Position numbers and translations under genes: made by a program. Below the pieces are notes generated by a model. That model had not been told where the DNA came from, searched no databases, and was given only the letters and a program-made list of their open reading frames with translations. From Streptomyces sp. NBC_00247 (GTDB lineage: Bacteria > Actinomycetota > Actinomycetes > Streptomycetales > Streptomycetaceae), in the NCBI RefSeq assembly GCF_036188265.1, contig NZ_CP108093.1:1736001-1800000 (forward strand): 64,000 bases of DNA, given 5' to 3'. Below, one piece after another: positions 9,017 through 21,899 of this stretch. Numbering within the stretch: the stretch's first letter is position 1; every line of letters starts with the position of its first letter.

Positions 9017-9414
9017 TCCGTCCCTCTCACAGCCTGCGGTGACGACGTCACACGGTGGCCCCCGCTCCCATGCCACCACGGCCCGCTCCCGCCACGCAGC
9101 CGTGCACGGAGGGCGCAGGTGCCAACAGTAGGACGCCGGGAGCTTCCGGGGCAGCGCTCCGCGCCTTTGGGGCGCTCCCGTGATTCCCGGCCGGTGCGCG
9201 ACGGCGGTCACGACACCTCGCCGCACCGTCGGAACACCCCTGTATGTCCAGTATGCGAACGGTTCTTCGACGTGCGGCGCGCATGTTCAGCGGCCCGCGT
9301 CGCTCCTCCGGCCTCGACGGACGGGTCCCCCGCGTCCGCCGTGGTCCGAACGGGTGGTGCCTGCCGGGACACCGTCACGTCACGGTGTGGTCCGATGCCC
9401 CGGAGCCGCCCCGC
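9017..9414. other. Intergenic region between ligA and the GGDEF/EAL gene
   Basis: About 400 bp. It holds a likely ligA terminator at 9367-9393 and must contain the promoter of the GGDEF/EAL gene. On the minus strand there is an AT-richer patch around 9240-9262 (cgcatactggacatacag), but I cannot assign a -10/-35 pair. No open frame here has convincing codon use. Confidence 0.4.
9367..9393 (-). terminator. Hairpin after ligA
   Basis: acaccgt (9369-9375) pairs with acggtgt (9382-9388), extended by flanking gga and tcc, 22-48 nt after the ligA stop. The stem is short and there is no T-tract. Confidence 0.4.
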
Positions 9415-12745
<3,331 letters not shown>

Positions 12746-12819
12746 CCGGGAAGCGTACGGTCCCGGGGCGGCGGCCCCGGTCCCCAGGGGCGGGCCGGGC
12801 CCCGGGGGGACCCGCCGGG

Positions 12820-13518
12820 TCAGCGGCCGGGGCGGACCGTCAGGTCGTTGACCTCGGCGTCGCGCGGGAGGTCGATCGCCATGAGGATCGTGGTGGCCAC
12901 GGACTCGGGGTCGATCCATCGCGCGGCGTCGTACTCCTTGCCCTCCTGCTGGTGGACCTTGGCCTGCATGGGGCTCGCGGTGCGGCCGGGGTAGACCGAG
13001 GTGACGCGGACGCCGTTGCCGTGCTCCTCGTGGCGGAGCGAGTCGGCGAGCGCCTTGAGGCCGTGCTTGCTGGCGGCGTACGCGCCCCACTGGGCGGACG
13101 CGGAGAGGCCGGCGCCGGAGTTGACGAAGACGACGTGCCCCCGGGCGACGCGCAGCTGCGGCAGTGTCAGCCGGGTCAGTTCGGCGGGGGCGACGAGGTT
13201 GGCGTTGAGCTGGAAGTGCCAGGCCTTCGGGGTGAGGTCGCCGATGTTCCCCAGCTCGACCACGCCGGCGATGTGCAGCAGCGAGTCGAGGCTCTCGGGC
13301 ATCGGCTGCTGGCCGAAAGCCCAGGAGAGCCGGTCGGGGTTGCCCAGGTCACCGACGAGCGTACGGGCCCCGGGGTGGAGGGCGGCCAGTTCCTTGGCGC
13401 GGCCCGCGTCGCGGGCCAGCAGGACGAGGTCGTCGCCCCGGTCGTGGAGGCGGCGGGCGACGGCTGCTCCGATGCCGGAACCGGCGCCGGTGATGAGGTG
13501 GGTAGGCATGGGCTCCAT
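12820..13518 (-). CDS. Short-chain dehydrogenase/reductase
   Basis: A 232-aa classical SDR. The nucleotide-binding motif TGAGSGIG lies at about residues 10-17. LLHIAGVVELG replaces the usual NNAG stretch. Catalytic Ser is in VFVNSGAGLS and Tyr/Lys in YAASK. The C-terminus ends in a typical VNDLTVRP strand. The alcohol or ketone substrate is not predictable. The start is either ATG 13518 or ATG 13509 (MPTHLITGAG), which differ by three residues; GGTGGGATC precedes the first. Confidence 0.9.
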   Translation of the reverse strand: MEPMPTHLITGAGSGIGAAVARRLHDRGDDLVLLARDAGRAKELAALHPGARTLVGDLGNPDRLSWAFGQQPMPESLDSLLHIAGVVELGNIGDLTPKAWHFQLNANLVAPAELTRLTLPQLRVARGHVVFVNSGAGLSASAQWGAYAASKHGLKALADSLRHEEHGNGVRVTSVYPGRTASPMQAKVHQQEGKEYDAARWIDPESVATTILMAIDLPRDAEVNDLTVRPGR

Positions 13519-13598
13519 GATCCCACCCGGTCCCGCGCCGGCACCGGCCGGGCGCGCTGGACCGGGTGGGCCGGGTGGGCGGGCCGGGTGGGCCGGGG

Positions 13599-14138
13599 TC
13601 AGAGCTGACCCGCGGACTCTTCCAGGTAGGCGAGCGCGCCGACACCGTCCTCGGCGAAGAAGACGAGGTCGGTGAGGGGGATCGGGAGGAAGCCCTCCTC
13701 CTCCATCCGCAGGAACTGCTGCCGCAGGCCGTCGTAGAAGCCGTCGGCGTTCAGCAGGACCACCGGCTTGGTGTGCTTGCCGTGCTTCTTGAGCTCCAGG
13801 ATCTCGGTGGCCTCGTCGAGCGTCCCCATGCCGCCGACCATGATCACGACGGCGTCGGCCTTCTCCAGCAGCAGCGCCTTGCGTTCGGCGAGGTCGCGGG
13901 CGAAGACCATCTCGTCGGCGTTCTTCCGGGCCTGGTGCGCCATGAATTCCACGGACACCCCGACCAGGCGGCCACCCGCCTCCTGCACGCCGTCGGCGAC
14001 GACCTTCATCAGCCCGCTCTCCGAGCCGCCCCAGACGAGGGTGTGCCCGCCGCGTCCGAGCAGCTCGGCGAATTCCCGGGCGGGGCGGGTGTAGCGGTCG
14101 TCGAGGTCGGCGGCGGAGAGGAAGACACAGATGTTCAT
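13599..14138 (-). CDS. LOG-family protein (TIGR00730, cytokinin-type phosphoribohydrolase fold)
   Basis: A 179-aa Rossmann-type protein. It has the start MNICVFLSAADLDDRY, LVWGGSESGLMKVVADG, and the signature VGGMGTLDEATEILELKKHGKH, a variant of the PGGxGTxxE motif with Val replacing Pro. Proteins of this family cleave nucleoside 5'-monophosphates (LONELY GUY) and were long misnamed lysine decarboxylases. The ATG at 14138 has no clear ribosome site. Confidence 0.88.
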   Translation of the reverse strand: MNICVFLSAADLDDRYTRPAREFAELLGRGGHTLVWGGSESGLMKVVADGVQEAGGRLVGVSVEFMAHQARKNADEMVFARDLAERKALLLEKADAVVIMVGGMGTLDEATEILELKKHGKHTKPVVLLNADGFYDGLRQQFLRMEEEGFLPIPLTDLVFFAEDGVGALAYLEESAGQL

Positions 14139-14234
14139 GACGACACCGTACGGCGACGAGCGGGCCGGGCCCGACGCGCCCCGGGGCGGGAGCGGTACGG
14201 GAAGAAAACCGGCGCCCCGTCCGCTGCACCGGAC

Positions 14235-14570
14235 ATGACTTCCGCCGAGGGACACCGCATCACCGTCGAGTCCGGGACCGACCACGTCCGCGTCGTCCGC
14301 GACGGGCAGGTGCTGGCCGAAAGCCGACGGCCGCTCGTGCTGCGCGAGACCGGCTGCCCGGTCCGCTACTACCTGCCGCCCGAGGACGTCCGTACCGAAC
14401 TGCTGACGCCCTCCGGGACCCGGACGCACTGTCCGTTCAAGGGAGACGCCTCCTACTGGTCGCTGCCCGGGGCGGCCGATCTCGTCTGGGCCTACCTCGA
14501 TCCGAAGCCTGGAGTGGCGGCGATCAAGGACCACTTCTGCTTCTACGAGACCGAGAATGTCACTGATTGA
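14235..14570 (+). CDS. DUF427 (NTP_transf_9) domain protein
   Basis: A 111-aa single-domain protein. The family signature is clear: GHRITVESGTDHVRVVRDGQVLAES, then ETGCPVRYYLPPEDVRTELL, THCPFKGDASYWSL and the closing AAIKDHFCFYE. The fold is a small beta barrel of unknown biochemical function, common in actinobacteria. It is followed by a hairpin terminator at 14589. Confidence 0.9.
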   Translation: MTSAEGHRITVESGTDHVRVVRDGQVLAESRRPLVLRETGCPVRYYLPPEDVRTELLTPSGTRTHCPFKGDASYWSLPGAADLVWAYLDPKPGVAAIKDHFCFYETENVTD

Positions 14571-14588
14571 TCACCAATCGACCGAACC

Positions 14589-14609
14589 AGCAGGCTTTTT
14601 GAGCCTGCT
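14589..14609 (+). terminator. Intrinsic-type hairpin after the DUF427 gene
   Basis: agcaggct (14589-14596) and agcctgct (14602-14609) form a perfect 8-bp stem around ttttg, 18 nt after the stop. Confidence 0.65.
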
Positions 14610-14676
14610 TCGGGTCCTGCCGAAAAATCCTCTCCGGCTGCGATGAGTTCTCCGGGCGCCGGGGGTCTGCCCTCCC

Positions 14677-15480
14677 ATGGACAGGATTCTCTCGCTGGAC
14701 GGCACCCCGATCGCCCACCGCAGACAGGGCGACGGGGCGCCGGTGGTGCTGGTCGGGGGCGCGCTGAGCACCGCCGCGACCGAGGGCCCGCTGGCCGCGC
14801 TGCTCGCGCACCGCTTCACCGTCGTGACGTACGACCGCCGGGGCCGGGGCCGTAGCGGTGCCGGACCGGGCGGTCCGTACGTGCCGGACCGGGAGATCGA
14901 GGATCTCGCGGCGGTCGTCGGCGCGGCGGACGGGCCGGTGGCGGTGTTCGGCATGTCGTCGGGCGGGGCGCTGGCGCTGGAGGCGCAGGCGGCGGGCGTG
15001 CCCATGGAGGTGCTGGCCGTCTTCGAGCCGCCCTACACCCCGGGCGCGGAGGGGCTCGCGTACAAGGCGCGGTGCACGGCGGAGCTTCGGGAGCGGCTGA
15101 CGGCGGGGGACCGGGGCGGGGCGGTGGAGCTCTTCCTGGCGCGGACGGGCGTGCCGCCGGAGACCGTGGCGCGGATGCGCCGGGCGCCGCTGTGGGCGGG
15201 GCTGGAGGCGCTGGCCCACACGCTGGAGTACGACGACGTCCTGCTCGGGGACGGGACTCCCCCGCTGGAGCGGTTCGCGGCGGTGACCGCTCGCACGCTG
15301 GTCGTCAGCGGCGGATTCAGCGCGGGCCCGGTGCGGGAGACGGCGATGGCGCTGGCCGAGGCGATCCCCGACGCCCGGCACCGGACGCTCAGCGGCCAGA
15401 CCAGGGAACTCTCCCCGCAGGTGCTCGCCCCGGTCCTTTCGGACTTCTTCGCCCGCCGGGGGCTCGTCCCCCAGTCCTGA
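14677..15480 (+). CDS. Alpha/beta-fold hydrolase
   Basis: A 267-aa hydrolase. It has GAPVVLVGGAL (oxyanion region), FTVVTYDRRGRGRSG, and the nucleophile elbow GMSSGG with Ser in the middle. The distal strand is RTLVVSGGFSAGPV, and a final His is in the DARHRTLSGQT area. The substrate is unknown. It is convergent with mnmA, separated by 121 bp. Confidence 0.88.
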   Translation: MDRILSLDGTPIAHRRQGDGAPVVLVGGALSTAATEGPLAALLAHRFTVVTYDRRGRGRSGAGPGGPYVPDREIEDLAAVVGAADGPVAVFGMSSGGALALEAQAAGVPMEVLAVFEPPYTPGAEGLAYKARCTAELRERLTAGDRGGAVELFLARTGVPPETVARMRRAPLWAGLEALAHTLEYDDVLLGDGTPPLERFAAVTARTLVVSGGFSAGPVRETAMALAEAIPDARHRTLSGQTRELSPQVLAPVLSDFFARRGLVPQS

Positions 15481-15601
15481 CTCCGCCGCCCGGGGCCCCG
15501 GTCGTGGATGCGCCGCCCGGGTCTCGTCCCGCGAGGGTGGAGCGGAGCCCCGCGGCCGGCCGGGCGGGCCGGTCACCGGGCTCCCCCGCGTCCAGCCGCG
15601 T

Positions 15602-16735
15602 TCAGGAGACGGCCGGGGCCGTCTCGCGCCGGACGGTGGTCGCGATGGTGGCGGACCCGACGACCCGGGTGCCGTCGTAGAGCACGACCGCCTGGCCGGG
15701 GGCGATCCCGCGCACCGGCTCGGCGAAGGAGACGTGCAGGGTGCCGTCGGTCAGCTCGGCGGTGACCTCGCTCTCGCCTCCGTGGGCGCGCAGCTGCGCG
15801 GTGTACGTGCCGGGGCCCGTCGGGGCGGTGCCGCACCAGCGCGGCTTGATCGCGGTGAGCGCCGTGACGTCGAGGGCCTCCACCGGGCCGACCGTGACGG
15901 TGTTGTTCACCGGGGAGATGTCCAGGACGTAGCGGGGCTTCCCGTCCGGGGCGGGGTGGCCGATGCGGAGACCCTTGCGCTGGCCGATGGTGAACCCGAA
16001 AGCCCCGTCGTGGGTGCCGAGCTTGGCGCCCGCCTCGTCGAGGATGTCGCCCTCCGCCTTGCCGCCGAGCCGGCTCGCCAGGAAGCCCTGGGTGTCGCCG
16101 TCCGCGATGAAGCAGATGTCGTGGCTGTCGGGCTTCTTGGCGACGGCCAGTCCGCGCGCCTCTGCCTCGGCGCGGATCTCTTCCTTGGTGGTGAGGGTGT
16201 CGCCGAGCGGGAACATCGCGTGGGCGAGCTGCTTCTCGTCCAGCACCCCGAGGACGTAGCTCTGGTCCTTGGCCATGTCGGAGGCGCGGTGCAGTTCGCG
16301 GCTGCCGTCTTCCTTCAGCACGACGGTGGCGTAGTGGCCGGTGCACACGGCGTCGAAGCCCAGGGCGAGCGCCTTGTCGAGCAGCGCGGCGAACTTGATC
16401 TTCTCGTTGCAGCGCAGGCAGGGGTTGGGCGTGCGCCCGGCCTCGTACTCCGCGACGAAGTCCTCCACGACGTCCTCGCGGAAGCGTTCCGCCAGGTCCC
16501 AGACGTAGAACGGGATGCCGATGACGTCCGCCGCGCGGCGGGCGTCCCGGGAGTCCTCGATGGTGCAACAGCCGCGCGCTCCGGTTCGGAACGACTGCGG
16601 GTTCGCGGAGAGGGCGAGGTGCACACCGGTCACGTCGTGCCCCGCCTCGGCGGCGCGCGCGGCGGCGACGGCGGAGTCGACTCCGCCGGACATGGCGGCG
16701 AGCACGCGCAGGGGGCGCTGGGAAGTCTGAGTCAT
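15602..16735 (-). CDS. mnmA: tRNA-specific 2-thiouridylase
   Basis: A 377-aa MnmA that thiolates U34 of Lys, Glu and Gln tRNAs. Visible motifs are the PP-loop ATP site [11 protein letters not shown], the first catalytic Cys in [21 protein letters not shown], and the second Cys in [10 protein letters not shown], followed by the C-terminal barrel ([12 protein letters not shown]). Sulfur probably comes from the cysteine desulfurase encoded at 17505-18674. The ATG at 16735 is preceded by GGACGGGCT, and TACTCT about 10 nt upstream could be a -10 box. Confidence 0.96.
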   Translation of the reverse strand: MTQTSQRPLRVLAAMSGGVDSAVAAARAAEAGHDVTGVHLALSANPQSFRTGARGCCTIEDSRDARRAADVIGIPFYVWDLAERFREDVVEDFVAEYEAGRTPNPCLRCNEKIKFAALLDKALALGFDAVCTGHYATVVLKEDGSRELHRASDMAKDQSYVLGVLDEKQLAHAMFPLGDTLTTKEEIRAEAEARGLAVAKKPDSHDICFIADGDTQGFLASRLGGKAEGDILDEAGAKLGTHDGAFGFTIGQRKGLRIGHPAPDGKPRYVLDISPVNNTVTVGPVEALDVTALTAIKPRWCGTAPTGPGTYTAQLRAHGGESEVTAELTDGTLHVSFAEPVRGIAPGQAVVLYDGTRVVGSATIATTVRRETAPAVS

Positions 16736-16796
16736 AGCCCGTCCAGAGTACGGGGCTCCGGGAACCGATCGCTCGCGGATATGCGTTGCAGCTGTC

Positions 16797-17483
16797 ATGG
16801 GAACCTCGGGAGGCAGCCCGTCCGGTCCGGACGGGACCGCGGACGGTGTGAGCCGGCGCACCCTGCTGATCGGCGGCTCGGCCATGGCGGCGGCGGTCAC
16901 GGCGGCCGCTCTGGCGCGGGACGAGCTGAAACACGCCTGGTGGCGGCTGCCGGGCGTGGAGAAGCCGCGCACCCCCGGCGAGCTGGACTACGCCCAGGCC
17001 CGCTGGACGGCGGCCTCCGAGGCGAACTGGCGGCGCGCGGACCGCCCCGAGGACTACCGGATAGACCGGGTGGTCGTCCATGTCACGCAGGGCAGTCTGG
17101 CGAGTGCGGTGCGGGTCTTCCAGGACCCCGCGCACCAGGCGGCCGCACACTACGTCGTGGGCAAGGACGGGTCGGTGACGCAGATGATCCGGGAGCTGGA
17201 CGTGGCGTACCACGCGGGCAACCGCGCGTACAACGAGCGGAGCGTCGGCATCGAGCACGAGGGGTTCGTGGACCGGCCGCAGGACTTCACCGCCGCGATG
17301 TACGCCTCCTCCGCGCGGCTGACGGCCTCGGTCTGCGGGCGGTACGCCATTCCCGTCGACCGGGAGCACGTCATCGGGCACGTGGAGGTGCCGGGTACGG
17401 ACCACACCGACCCCGGGCCGCACTGGGACTGGGACCGGTACATCGAACTGATACGGCGGGCGGCCTCGGGACGCGCGGCCTGA
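16797..17483 (+). CDS. Tat-exported N-acetylmuramoyl-L-alanine amidase (Amidase_2)
   Basis: A 228-aa protein. The N-terminus has a twin-arginine signal ([20 protein letters not shown]), so it is exported folded. The amidase core follows: [18 protein letters not shown] with zinc His, [56 protein letters not shown] with zinc His and the ligand region. It cleaves the amide bond between muramic acid and the stem peptide. It is divergent from mnmA with 61 bp between. No ribosome site is evident before the ATG. Confidence 0.92.
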   Translation: MGTSGGSPSGPDGTADGVSRRTLLIGGSAMAAAVTAAALARDELKHAWWRLPGVEKPRTPGELDYAQARWTAASEANWRRADRPEDYRIDRVVVHVTQGSLASAVRVFQDPAHQAAAHYVVGKDGSVTQMIRELDVAYHAGNRAYNERSVGIEHEGFVDRPQDFTAAMYASSARLTASVCGRYAIPVDREHVIGHVEVPGTDHTDPGPHWDWDRYIELIRRAASGRAA

Positions 17484-17504
17484 ACACCCGGGCCGGGCGG
17501 TCCC

Positions 17505-18674
17505 TCAGCTGAGTCCGGCGGTGCGGGCGCGTTCGACGGCGGGGCCGATGGCGCGGGCCACGGCGGCGACGTCCTCGGCGGTGGAGGTGTGGCCGAGCGA
17601 GAAGCGCAGGGTGCCGCGCGCCAGGTCGGGATCGGTGCCGGTGGCCAGCAGGACGTGGCTGGGCTGGGCGATCCCGGCGGTGCAGGCGGAACCGGTGGAG
17701 CATTCGATGCCCTGGGCGTCCAGCAGCAGCAGGAGCGAGTCGCCCTCGCAGCCGGGGAAGCTGAAGTGGGCGTTGGCCGGGAGCCGGCCGCCGGGGGCGG
17801 GATCGCCGCCGAGCACCGCGTCCGGGACGGCCTCCAGCACGGCCGCGACCAGATCGTCGCGGAGCCCTCCGACGCGGCGGGCGAACTCCTCGCGGTGACG
17901 GGCGGCGTGTTCACCGGCGACGGCGAAGGCGGCGACGGCGGGCACGTCGAGGGTGCCGGAACGCACGCGCCGCTCCTGGCCTCCTCCGTGCAGTACGGGT
18001 ACGGGGGCGTGGGCGCGGCCCAGCAGCAGGGCACCGATGCCGAACGGCCCGCCGATCTTGTGCGCGCTGACCGTCATCGCGGCGAGCCCGGAGTCGGCGA
18101 AGCCGACCTCCAGCTGCCCGAACGCCTGCACCGCGTCGGCGTGCATCGGGATACCGAACTCAGCTGCCACGGAGGCGAGTTCACGGACCGGCATGATGGT
18201 GCCGATCTCGTTGTTGGCCCACATGACGGTGATCATCGCCACGTCGTCGGGGTCCCGGAGGACCGCCTCGCGCAGCGCCTCGGGGTGCACCCGGCCGTAG
18301 TGGTCGACGGGGAGGTACTCGACGGTCGCGCCCTCGTGTTCGGCGAGCCAGTCGACCGCGTCCAGCACCGCGTGGTGCTCGACCGGACCGGCCAGCACCC
18401 GGGTACGCCGGGGGTCGGCGTCGCGGCGGGCCCAGTAGAGGCCCTTCACGGCGAGGTTGTCCGCCTCGGTGCCGCCCGAGGTGAACACCACCTCGCTGGG
18501 GCGGGCGCCGAGGGCGTCGGCGAGGGTCTCTCTGGACTCCTCGACGGTACGACGGGCCCGGCGCCCGGCTGCGTGCAGGGAGGACGCGTTACCGGTCGCG
18601 GCGAGCTGTGCGGTCATCGCCGCGATCGCCTCCGGAAGCATCGGCGTGGTCGCGGCGTGGTCGAGATATGCCAT
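17505..18674 (-). CDS. Cysteine desulfurase (NifS/IscS type)
   Basis: A 389-aa PLP enzyme. It has [12 protein letters not shown], the PLP-binding Lys in [15 protein letters not shown], and the catalytic loop [18 protein letters not shown] holding the persulfide Cys. It takes sulfur from cysteine; with mnmA 0.8 kb away it probably supplies sulfur for tRNA thiolation, perhaps also for Fe-S clusters. The 17-kb gene faces the Tat amidase convergently with 21 bp between stops. Confidence 0.95.
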   Translation of the reverse strand: MAYLDHAATTPMLPEAIAAMTAQLAATGNASSLHAAGRRARRTVEESRETLADALGARPSEVVFTSGGTEADNLAVKGLYWARRDADPRRTRVLAGPVEHHAVLDAVDWLAEHEGATVEYLPVDHYGRVHPEALREAVLRDPDDVAMITVMWANNEIGTIMPVRELASVAAEFGIPMHADAVQAFGQLEVGFADSGLAAMTVSAHKIGGPFGIGALLLGRAHAPVPVLHGGGQERRVRSGTLDVPAVAAFAVAGEHAARHREEFARRVGGLRDDLVAAVLEAVPDAVLGGDPAPGGRLPANAHFSFPGCEGDSLLLLLDAQGIECSTGSACTAGIAQPSHVLLATGTDPDLARGTLRFSLGHTSTAEDVAAVARAIGPAVERARTAGLS

Positions 18675-18687
18675 GGTGCGTCCGATT

Positions 18688-19020
18688 CTACGAGCCCCAG
18701 GCCACCACCCCGTGAGCGGTGACCACTACGGCGAGGACGACGAGGTCGGCGACGCCCAGCGCCAGCCCCAGAAGGGCCCTCCCGCGCCGCTCGGTGGACC
18801 GGGCCAGCGCGATCAGCGCCATGACGACGGCGGCCGGACCGAACAGCAGGTTGAACACGAGCAGGCCCAGCAGGCCGAGGACGAACGAGGCGACGGCGAG
18901 CCCGTCCGCGTCACGGGTACGCGCCCCGCCGACGGCTTCCCCGGTGACGGCGGGCCGGGCCCCGAGGGCGGCCCGGCGGCCGGGGCGGAGGGCGGGGGCG
19001 ACGAGCGGGAAGAGGGCCAT
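18688..19020 (-). CDS. DUF4190-like small membrane protein
   Basis: A 110-aa protein. After a Pro/Arg/Ala-rich N-terminal ~40 residues comes [36 protein letters not shown], here described as two helices, then a charged turn ([10 protein letters not shown]) and a third helix ([18 protein letters not shown]). This pattern ([10 protein letters not shown] ... ALGVADL) is the DUF4190 type common in Streptomyces. Function is unknown. The stop lies 13 nt before the cysteine desulfurase start, so they may be co-transcribed. Confidence 0.75.
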   Translation of the reverse strand: MALFPLVAPALRPGRRAALGARPAVTGEAVGGARTRDADGLAVASFVLGLLGLLVFNLLFGPAAVVMALIALARSTERRGRALLGLALGVADLVVLAVVVTAHGVVAWGS

Positions 19021-19165
19021 GGTGCGAGCTCCTTCGGCCGGAGGCGGGATCTTCGCGAAAGGGGGGTGCGGCGGCGGCTCGGTGGGACCGGCGGCGCCTC
19101 GGTGGGAGCGCCGGCTCGACAGGACCGGCGGCGGCTGCCCGGGACCCGGCGGGACCGGCGGCGGC

Positions 19166-19312
19166 TCAGTGGGACCGGCGCTCGCGGACCGCGAAGCCGA
19201 TCAGCCAGCAGCCGATCACGGCGGCGGACGCCAGGGTCAGCGCGACCGGGAGGTGGGCGACCGTCCCGAGCACGATCCCGAAGAGGAGCAGTGCGGCGAC
19301 GAGGGCGAGCAT
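19166..19312 (-). CDS. 48-aa membrane peptide
   Basis: Starting at ATG 19312 (with AGAAAGG upstream), the product is two hydrophobic segments: LALVAALLLFGIVLGTVAHL and VALTLASAAVIGCWLIGFAV, ending in RERRSH. A longer frame starting at 19387 exists but its extra residues look non-coding. The function is unknown. It is divergent from the TetR gene, and the 145 bp between it and the DUF4190 gene contain degenerate accggcggcggctc-type repeats. Confidence 0.6.
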   Translation of the reverse strand: MLALVAALLLFGIVLGTVAHLPVALTLASAAVIGCWLIGFAVRERRSH

Positions 19313-19399
19313 GGGCGGCCTTTCTGATCGTCGGAGTCGTACGGACCACGGGGCGCGCCCCGGTGGCGCGGGCACCGGCTTCCGCACCCTGTGAGAGTA

Positions 19400-19426
19400 C
19401 GAATGTTCACTGACTGCTCAGTCTAA
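19400..19426. promoter_or_regulatory. Candidate operator between the 48-aa gene and the TetR gene
   Basis: actga (19409-19413) and tcagt (19418-19422) form an inverted repeat around ctgc, in an AT-richer stretch that also reads tgttcactga. A second half-site-like string tttactgaatgg sits just before the TetR start codon (around 19469-19480). Position and symmetry fit autoregulation by the TetR protein; this is inference. Confidence 0.4.
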
Positions 19427-19484
19427 ACCCATGCCCCTCCCCGAGGGCTCCCCCGAACCGGAGAACAGTTGTTTACTGAATGGC

Positions 19485-20135
19485 ATGAGTCACACCACCG
19501 GGACCCGTCAGGCCCAGAAGCTGAGGACACGTCAGTGCCTGCTGGACGCCGCCCTCCAGCTCCTGGAGCACCAGAGCCTGAGCGGCCTCGGCCTGCGCGA
19601 GGTGACGCGGGCGGCCGGGGTGACCCCCACCGCCTTCTACCGTCACTTCGAGGACACGGCCGCCCTCGGCGTGGCACTGGTGGACCAGACGCTCGGCAGC
19701 CTGCACGGCCTGATCGGCGAGATCCTCGCCGGGACGTGGATCAGCGAGGAGCGGCTGGAGCGGAGCGTCGCGGCCATCACGGGCCATGTGGCGGCGCGAC
19801 CCGCGCACTTCCGCTTCATCGCCCGGGAGCGGCACGGCGGGGTGGCCGAGGTCCGCGCGGCGATAGCGGAGCAACTCGCCCTGTTCGTGACGGAGGTGGC
19901 CGACGCGCTGGCCGGGGAGGCGGAGTCGACGGGCTGGTGCCGGGAGGACCTGCTGATGCTGGGCGGGCTGCACGTCGATCACATGGTGATCACCGCCTCC
20001 GCGCTCCTGGACGCGGCTCCCGGCACCGAGGAGGAGGTCGTGCGGCTGGCGCGGCGCCGCCTGCGCCTGATCACCCTGGGGCGCCGCCACTGGCTGGACG
20101 ACGAAGGCCGGACGCCCCTTGTGGACGGCGGCTGA
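19485..20135 (+). CDS. TetR-family regulator, FabR/DesT-like
   Basis: A 216-aa TetR regulator. The HTH is in residues ~10-57 (LSGLGLREVTRAAGVTPTAFYRHFEDTAALG). The pattern SLxLREVxxxAGxxPTxFYRHFxDxxxLG and the later HFRFIARERHGGVAEVRAAIAEQ strongly recall FabR/DesT repressors of unsaturated fatty acid synthesis, which respond to acyl-CoA. The target here may be itself and the divergent membrane peptide, or the thioesterase gene 2.7 kb away, whose promoter has a related sequence. The ATG at 19485 is chosen to begin the usual ~8 residues before the HTH helices. Confidence 0.8.
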   Translation: MSHTTGTRQAQKLRTRQCLLDAALQLLEHQSLSGLGLREVTRAAGVTPTAFYRHFEDTAALGVALVDQTLGSLHGLIGEILAGTWISEERLERSVAAITGHVAARPAHFRFIARERHGGVAEVRAAIAEQLALFVTEVADALAGEAESTGWCREDLLMLGGLHVDHMVITASALLDAAPGTEEEVVRLARRRLRLITLGRRHWLDDEGRTPLVDGG

Positions 20136-20161
20136 GTACCGGCAGGGCCGGGTCGGCGAAG

Positions 20162-20200
20162 GGCCCCTCCCGCCCCACGACGCCGGGGACGGGAGGGGCC
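20162..20200. terminator. Bidirectional terminator between TetR and MFS genes
   Basis: ggcccctcccg (20162-20172) pairs with gggaggggcc (20191-20200) between two convergent genes whose stops are at 20135 and 20214. Confidence 0.7.
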
Positions 20201-20213
20201 GACGGGACAGCCT

Positions 20214-21680
20214 CTACGACTGCTCCCCCTCGCGCGCGGAGAGCGGGGTGGCGATGTCCTCCAGCGACTTCCGCTCGGCGGGAACCGCGAAGAAGACCGC
20301 GACCAGCCCGGCGGCCACCATCAGCGCGGCTCCGATGCAGAACGCGATGACCGCGTCGCCCACGACGCCGCTCGCGGTGAGCCCGGAGAAGATCAGCGGT
20401 CCGGAGATGCCGCCGGCCGCCGTACCGATGGCGTAGAAGAAGGCGATCGCCATCGCCCGGGTCTCCATCGGGAAGATCTCGCTGACCGTCAGGTAGGCCG
20501 AACTCGCCCCGGCCGAGGCGAAGAACAGCACCACGCACCAGCAGAGGGTCATGGTGGCGGCGGTGAGCACCCCGGCGCCGAACAGTCCCGCGGTACCGAA
20601 GAGCAGGGCGCCGGAGAGGATGTAGGTGCCCGCGATCATGGGGCGGCGGCCCCAGGTGTCGAAGAGCCGGCCGAGCAGCAGCGGGCCGAGGAAGTTGCCG
20701 AAGGCGATGACGGCGAAGAAGTACCCGGTCGTCCCGCTGGAGACGTCGAAGAACTTCACCAGGATCGAGCCGAACCCGAAGGTGATGGCGTTGTACAGGA
20801 ACGCCTGGCCGATGAAGAGCGAGAAACCGAGCGTCGCCCGCTTCGGGTAGTCGCGGAAGAGGGTACGGGCGATCTCCACGAAGCCGATGCTGCGCCGCTG
20901 TTCGATGGTGATCGCGGTCTCCGCCTCGGGCAGGGGCCGGCCCTTCTCCTTCTCGACCTCCGCCTCCGCCTCGTCGACGATCCGATTCGCCCCTTCCGAC
21001 TGGCCGTGGATGAACATCCACCGAGGGCTCTCGGGCACGTGCCGGCGGACGAGCAGGATGACCAGACCGAGGACCACTCCGAGGGCGAAGGTGAGCCGCC
21101 AGCCGATGTCCTTCGGGAAGATGTCGGTGTTGAGCGCGAGGACGGAGAGCAGCGCGCCGCCCATCGCGCCCAGCCAGTAACTGCCGTTGATGATCAGGTC
21201 GACGCGGCCCCGGTACTTGCTCGGGATCAGTTCGTCGATGGCGGAGTTGATGGCCGCGTACTCGCCGCCGATGCCGAAGCCGGTGAAGAAGCGGAAGAGG
21301 AAGAACCACCAGACCGAGAACGAGAGCGCCGTCAGCGCAGTGGCCAGGAGATAGACCGCGAGGGTGATCAGGAACAGCTTCTTGCGGCCGAAGCGGTCGG
21401 TGAGCCAGCCGAAGAAGAGGGCGCCCGAGCAGGCTCCGGCGACGTAGAGGGCCGCCGCGAGGCCGGTGACCTGGGCGTCGGTGATCGGCAGTCCGCTGCC
21501 GTCCTCGGACAGCCGGCTGGCAATGTTCCCGACGACGGTCACTTCCAGACCGTCCAGGATCCAGACCGTCCCGAGGCCGATCACGATCATCCAGTGCCAT
21601 CGGGACCAGGGCAGTCGGTCCAGGCGGGCGGGGACCTTGGTGGTGATGGTCCCGAGACTCGTTCCGTCGGTGTGACTCAT
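20214..21680 (-). CDS. MFS transporter (sugar/metabolite:H+ symporter type)
   Basis: A 488-aa 12-helix transporter. The family loop motif is DRFGRKKLFLI after helix 2, repeated as DTWGRRPMIAG in the second half. It also has FFTGFGIGGEYAAINSAIDE and PESPRWMFIHGQ, typical of the sugar porter and aromatic acid/metabolite-H+ symporter branches. The substrate is not predictable. Two in-frame ATGs exist; 21680 is chosen since AGGAGG lies 8 nt before it, while for ATG 21686 the spacing would be only 2 nt. Confidence 0.88.
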   Translation of the reverse strand: MSHTDGTSLGTITTKVPARLDRLPWSRWHWMIVIGLGTVWILDGLEVTVVGNIASRLSEDGSGLPITDAQVTGLAAALYVAGACSGALFFGWLTDRFGRKKLFLITLAVYLLATALTALSFSVWWFFLFRFFTGFGIGGEYAAINSAIDELIPSKYRGRVDLIINGSYWLGAMGGALLSVLALNTDIFPKDIGWRLTFALGVVLGLVILLVRRHVPESPRWMFIHGQSEGANRIVDEAEAEVEKEKGRPLPEAETAITIEQRRSIGFVEIARTLFRDYPKRATLGFSLFIGQAFLYNAITFGFGSILVKFFDVSSGTTGYFFAVIAFGNFLGPLLLGRLFDTWGRRPMIAGTYILSGALLFGTAGLFGAGVLTAATMTLCWCVVLFFASAGASSAYLTVSEIFPMETRAMAIAFFYAIGTAAGGISGPLIFSGLTASGVVGDAVIAFCIGAALMVAAGLVAVFFAVPAERKSLEDIATPLSAREGEQS

Positions 21681-21839
21681 GGGCATTGCCTCCTGGGGTG
21701 CGGCGTTGCTGCACCGCCGCTCGGCGCTGAGTCCGGGTACCCGGGAGCCGCCGGGAGCAAACGGCGCGTCAGGAGCCGTGCCGGCGCTCGCCGCTCCCCC
21801 GCGCACAGGTCCGGCGGGAGGAGCCCCCGGACAGCACGG

Positions 21840-21868
21840 GACCCGTCCGGCGGTCCACCGGACGGGTC
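21840..21868 (-). terminator. Terminator after the thioesterase gene
   Basis: gacccgtccgg (21840-21850) and ccggacgggtc (21858-21868) form a perfect 11-bp stem with a 7-nt loop, 32 nt after the stop at 21900. Confidence 0.75.
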
Positions 21869-21899
21869 GGGTCGGCGCTGCGGGCCGCGCGTGGCGCGG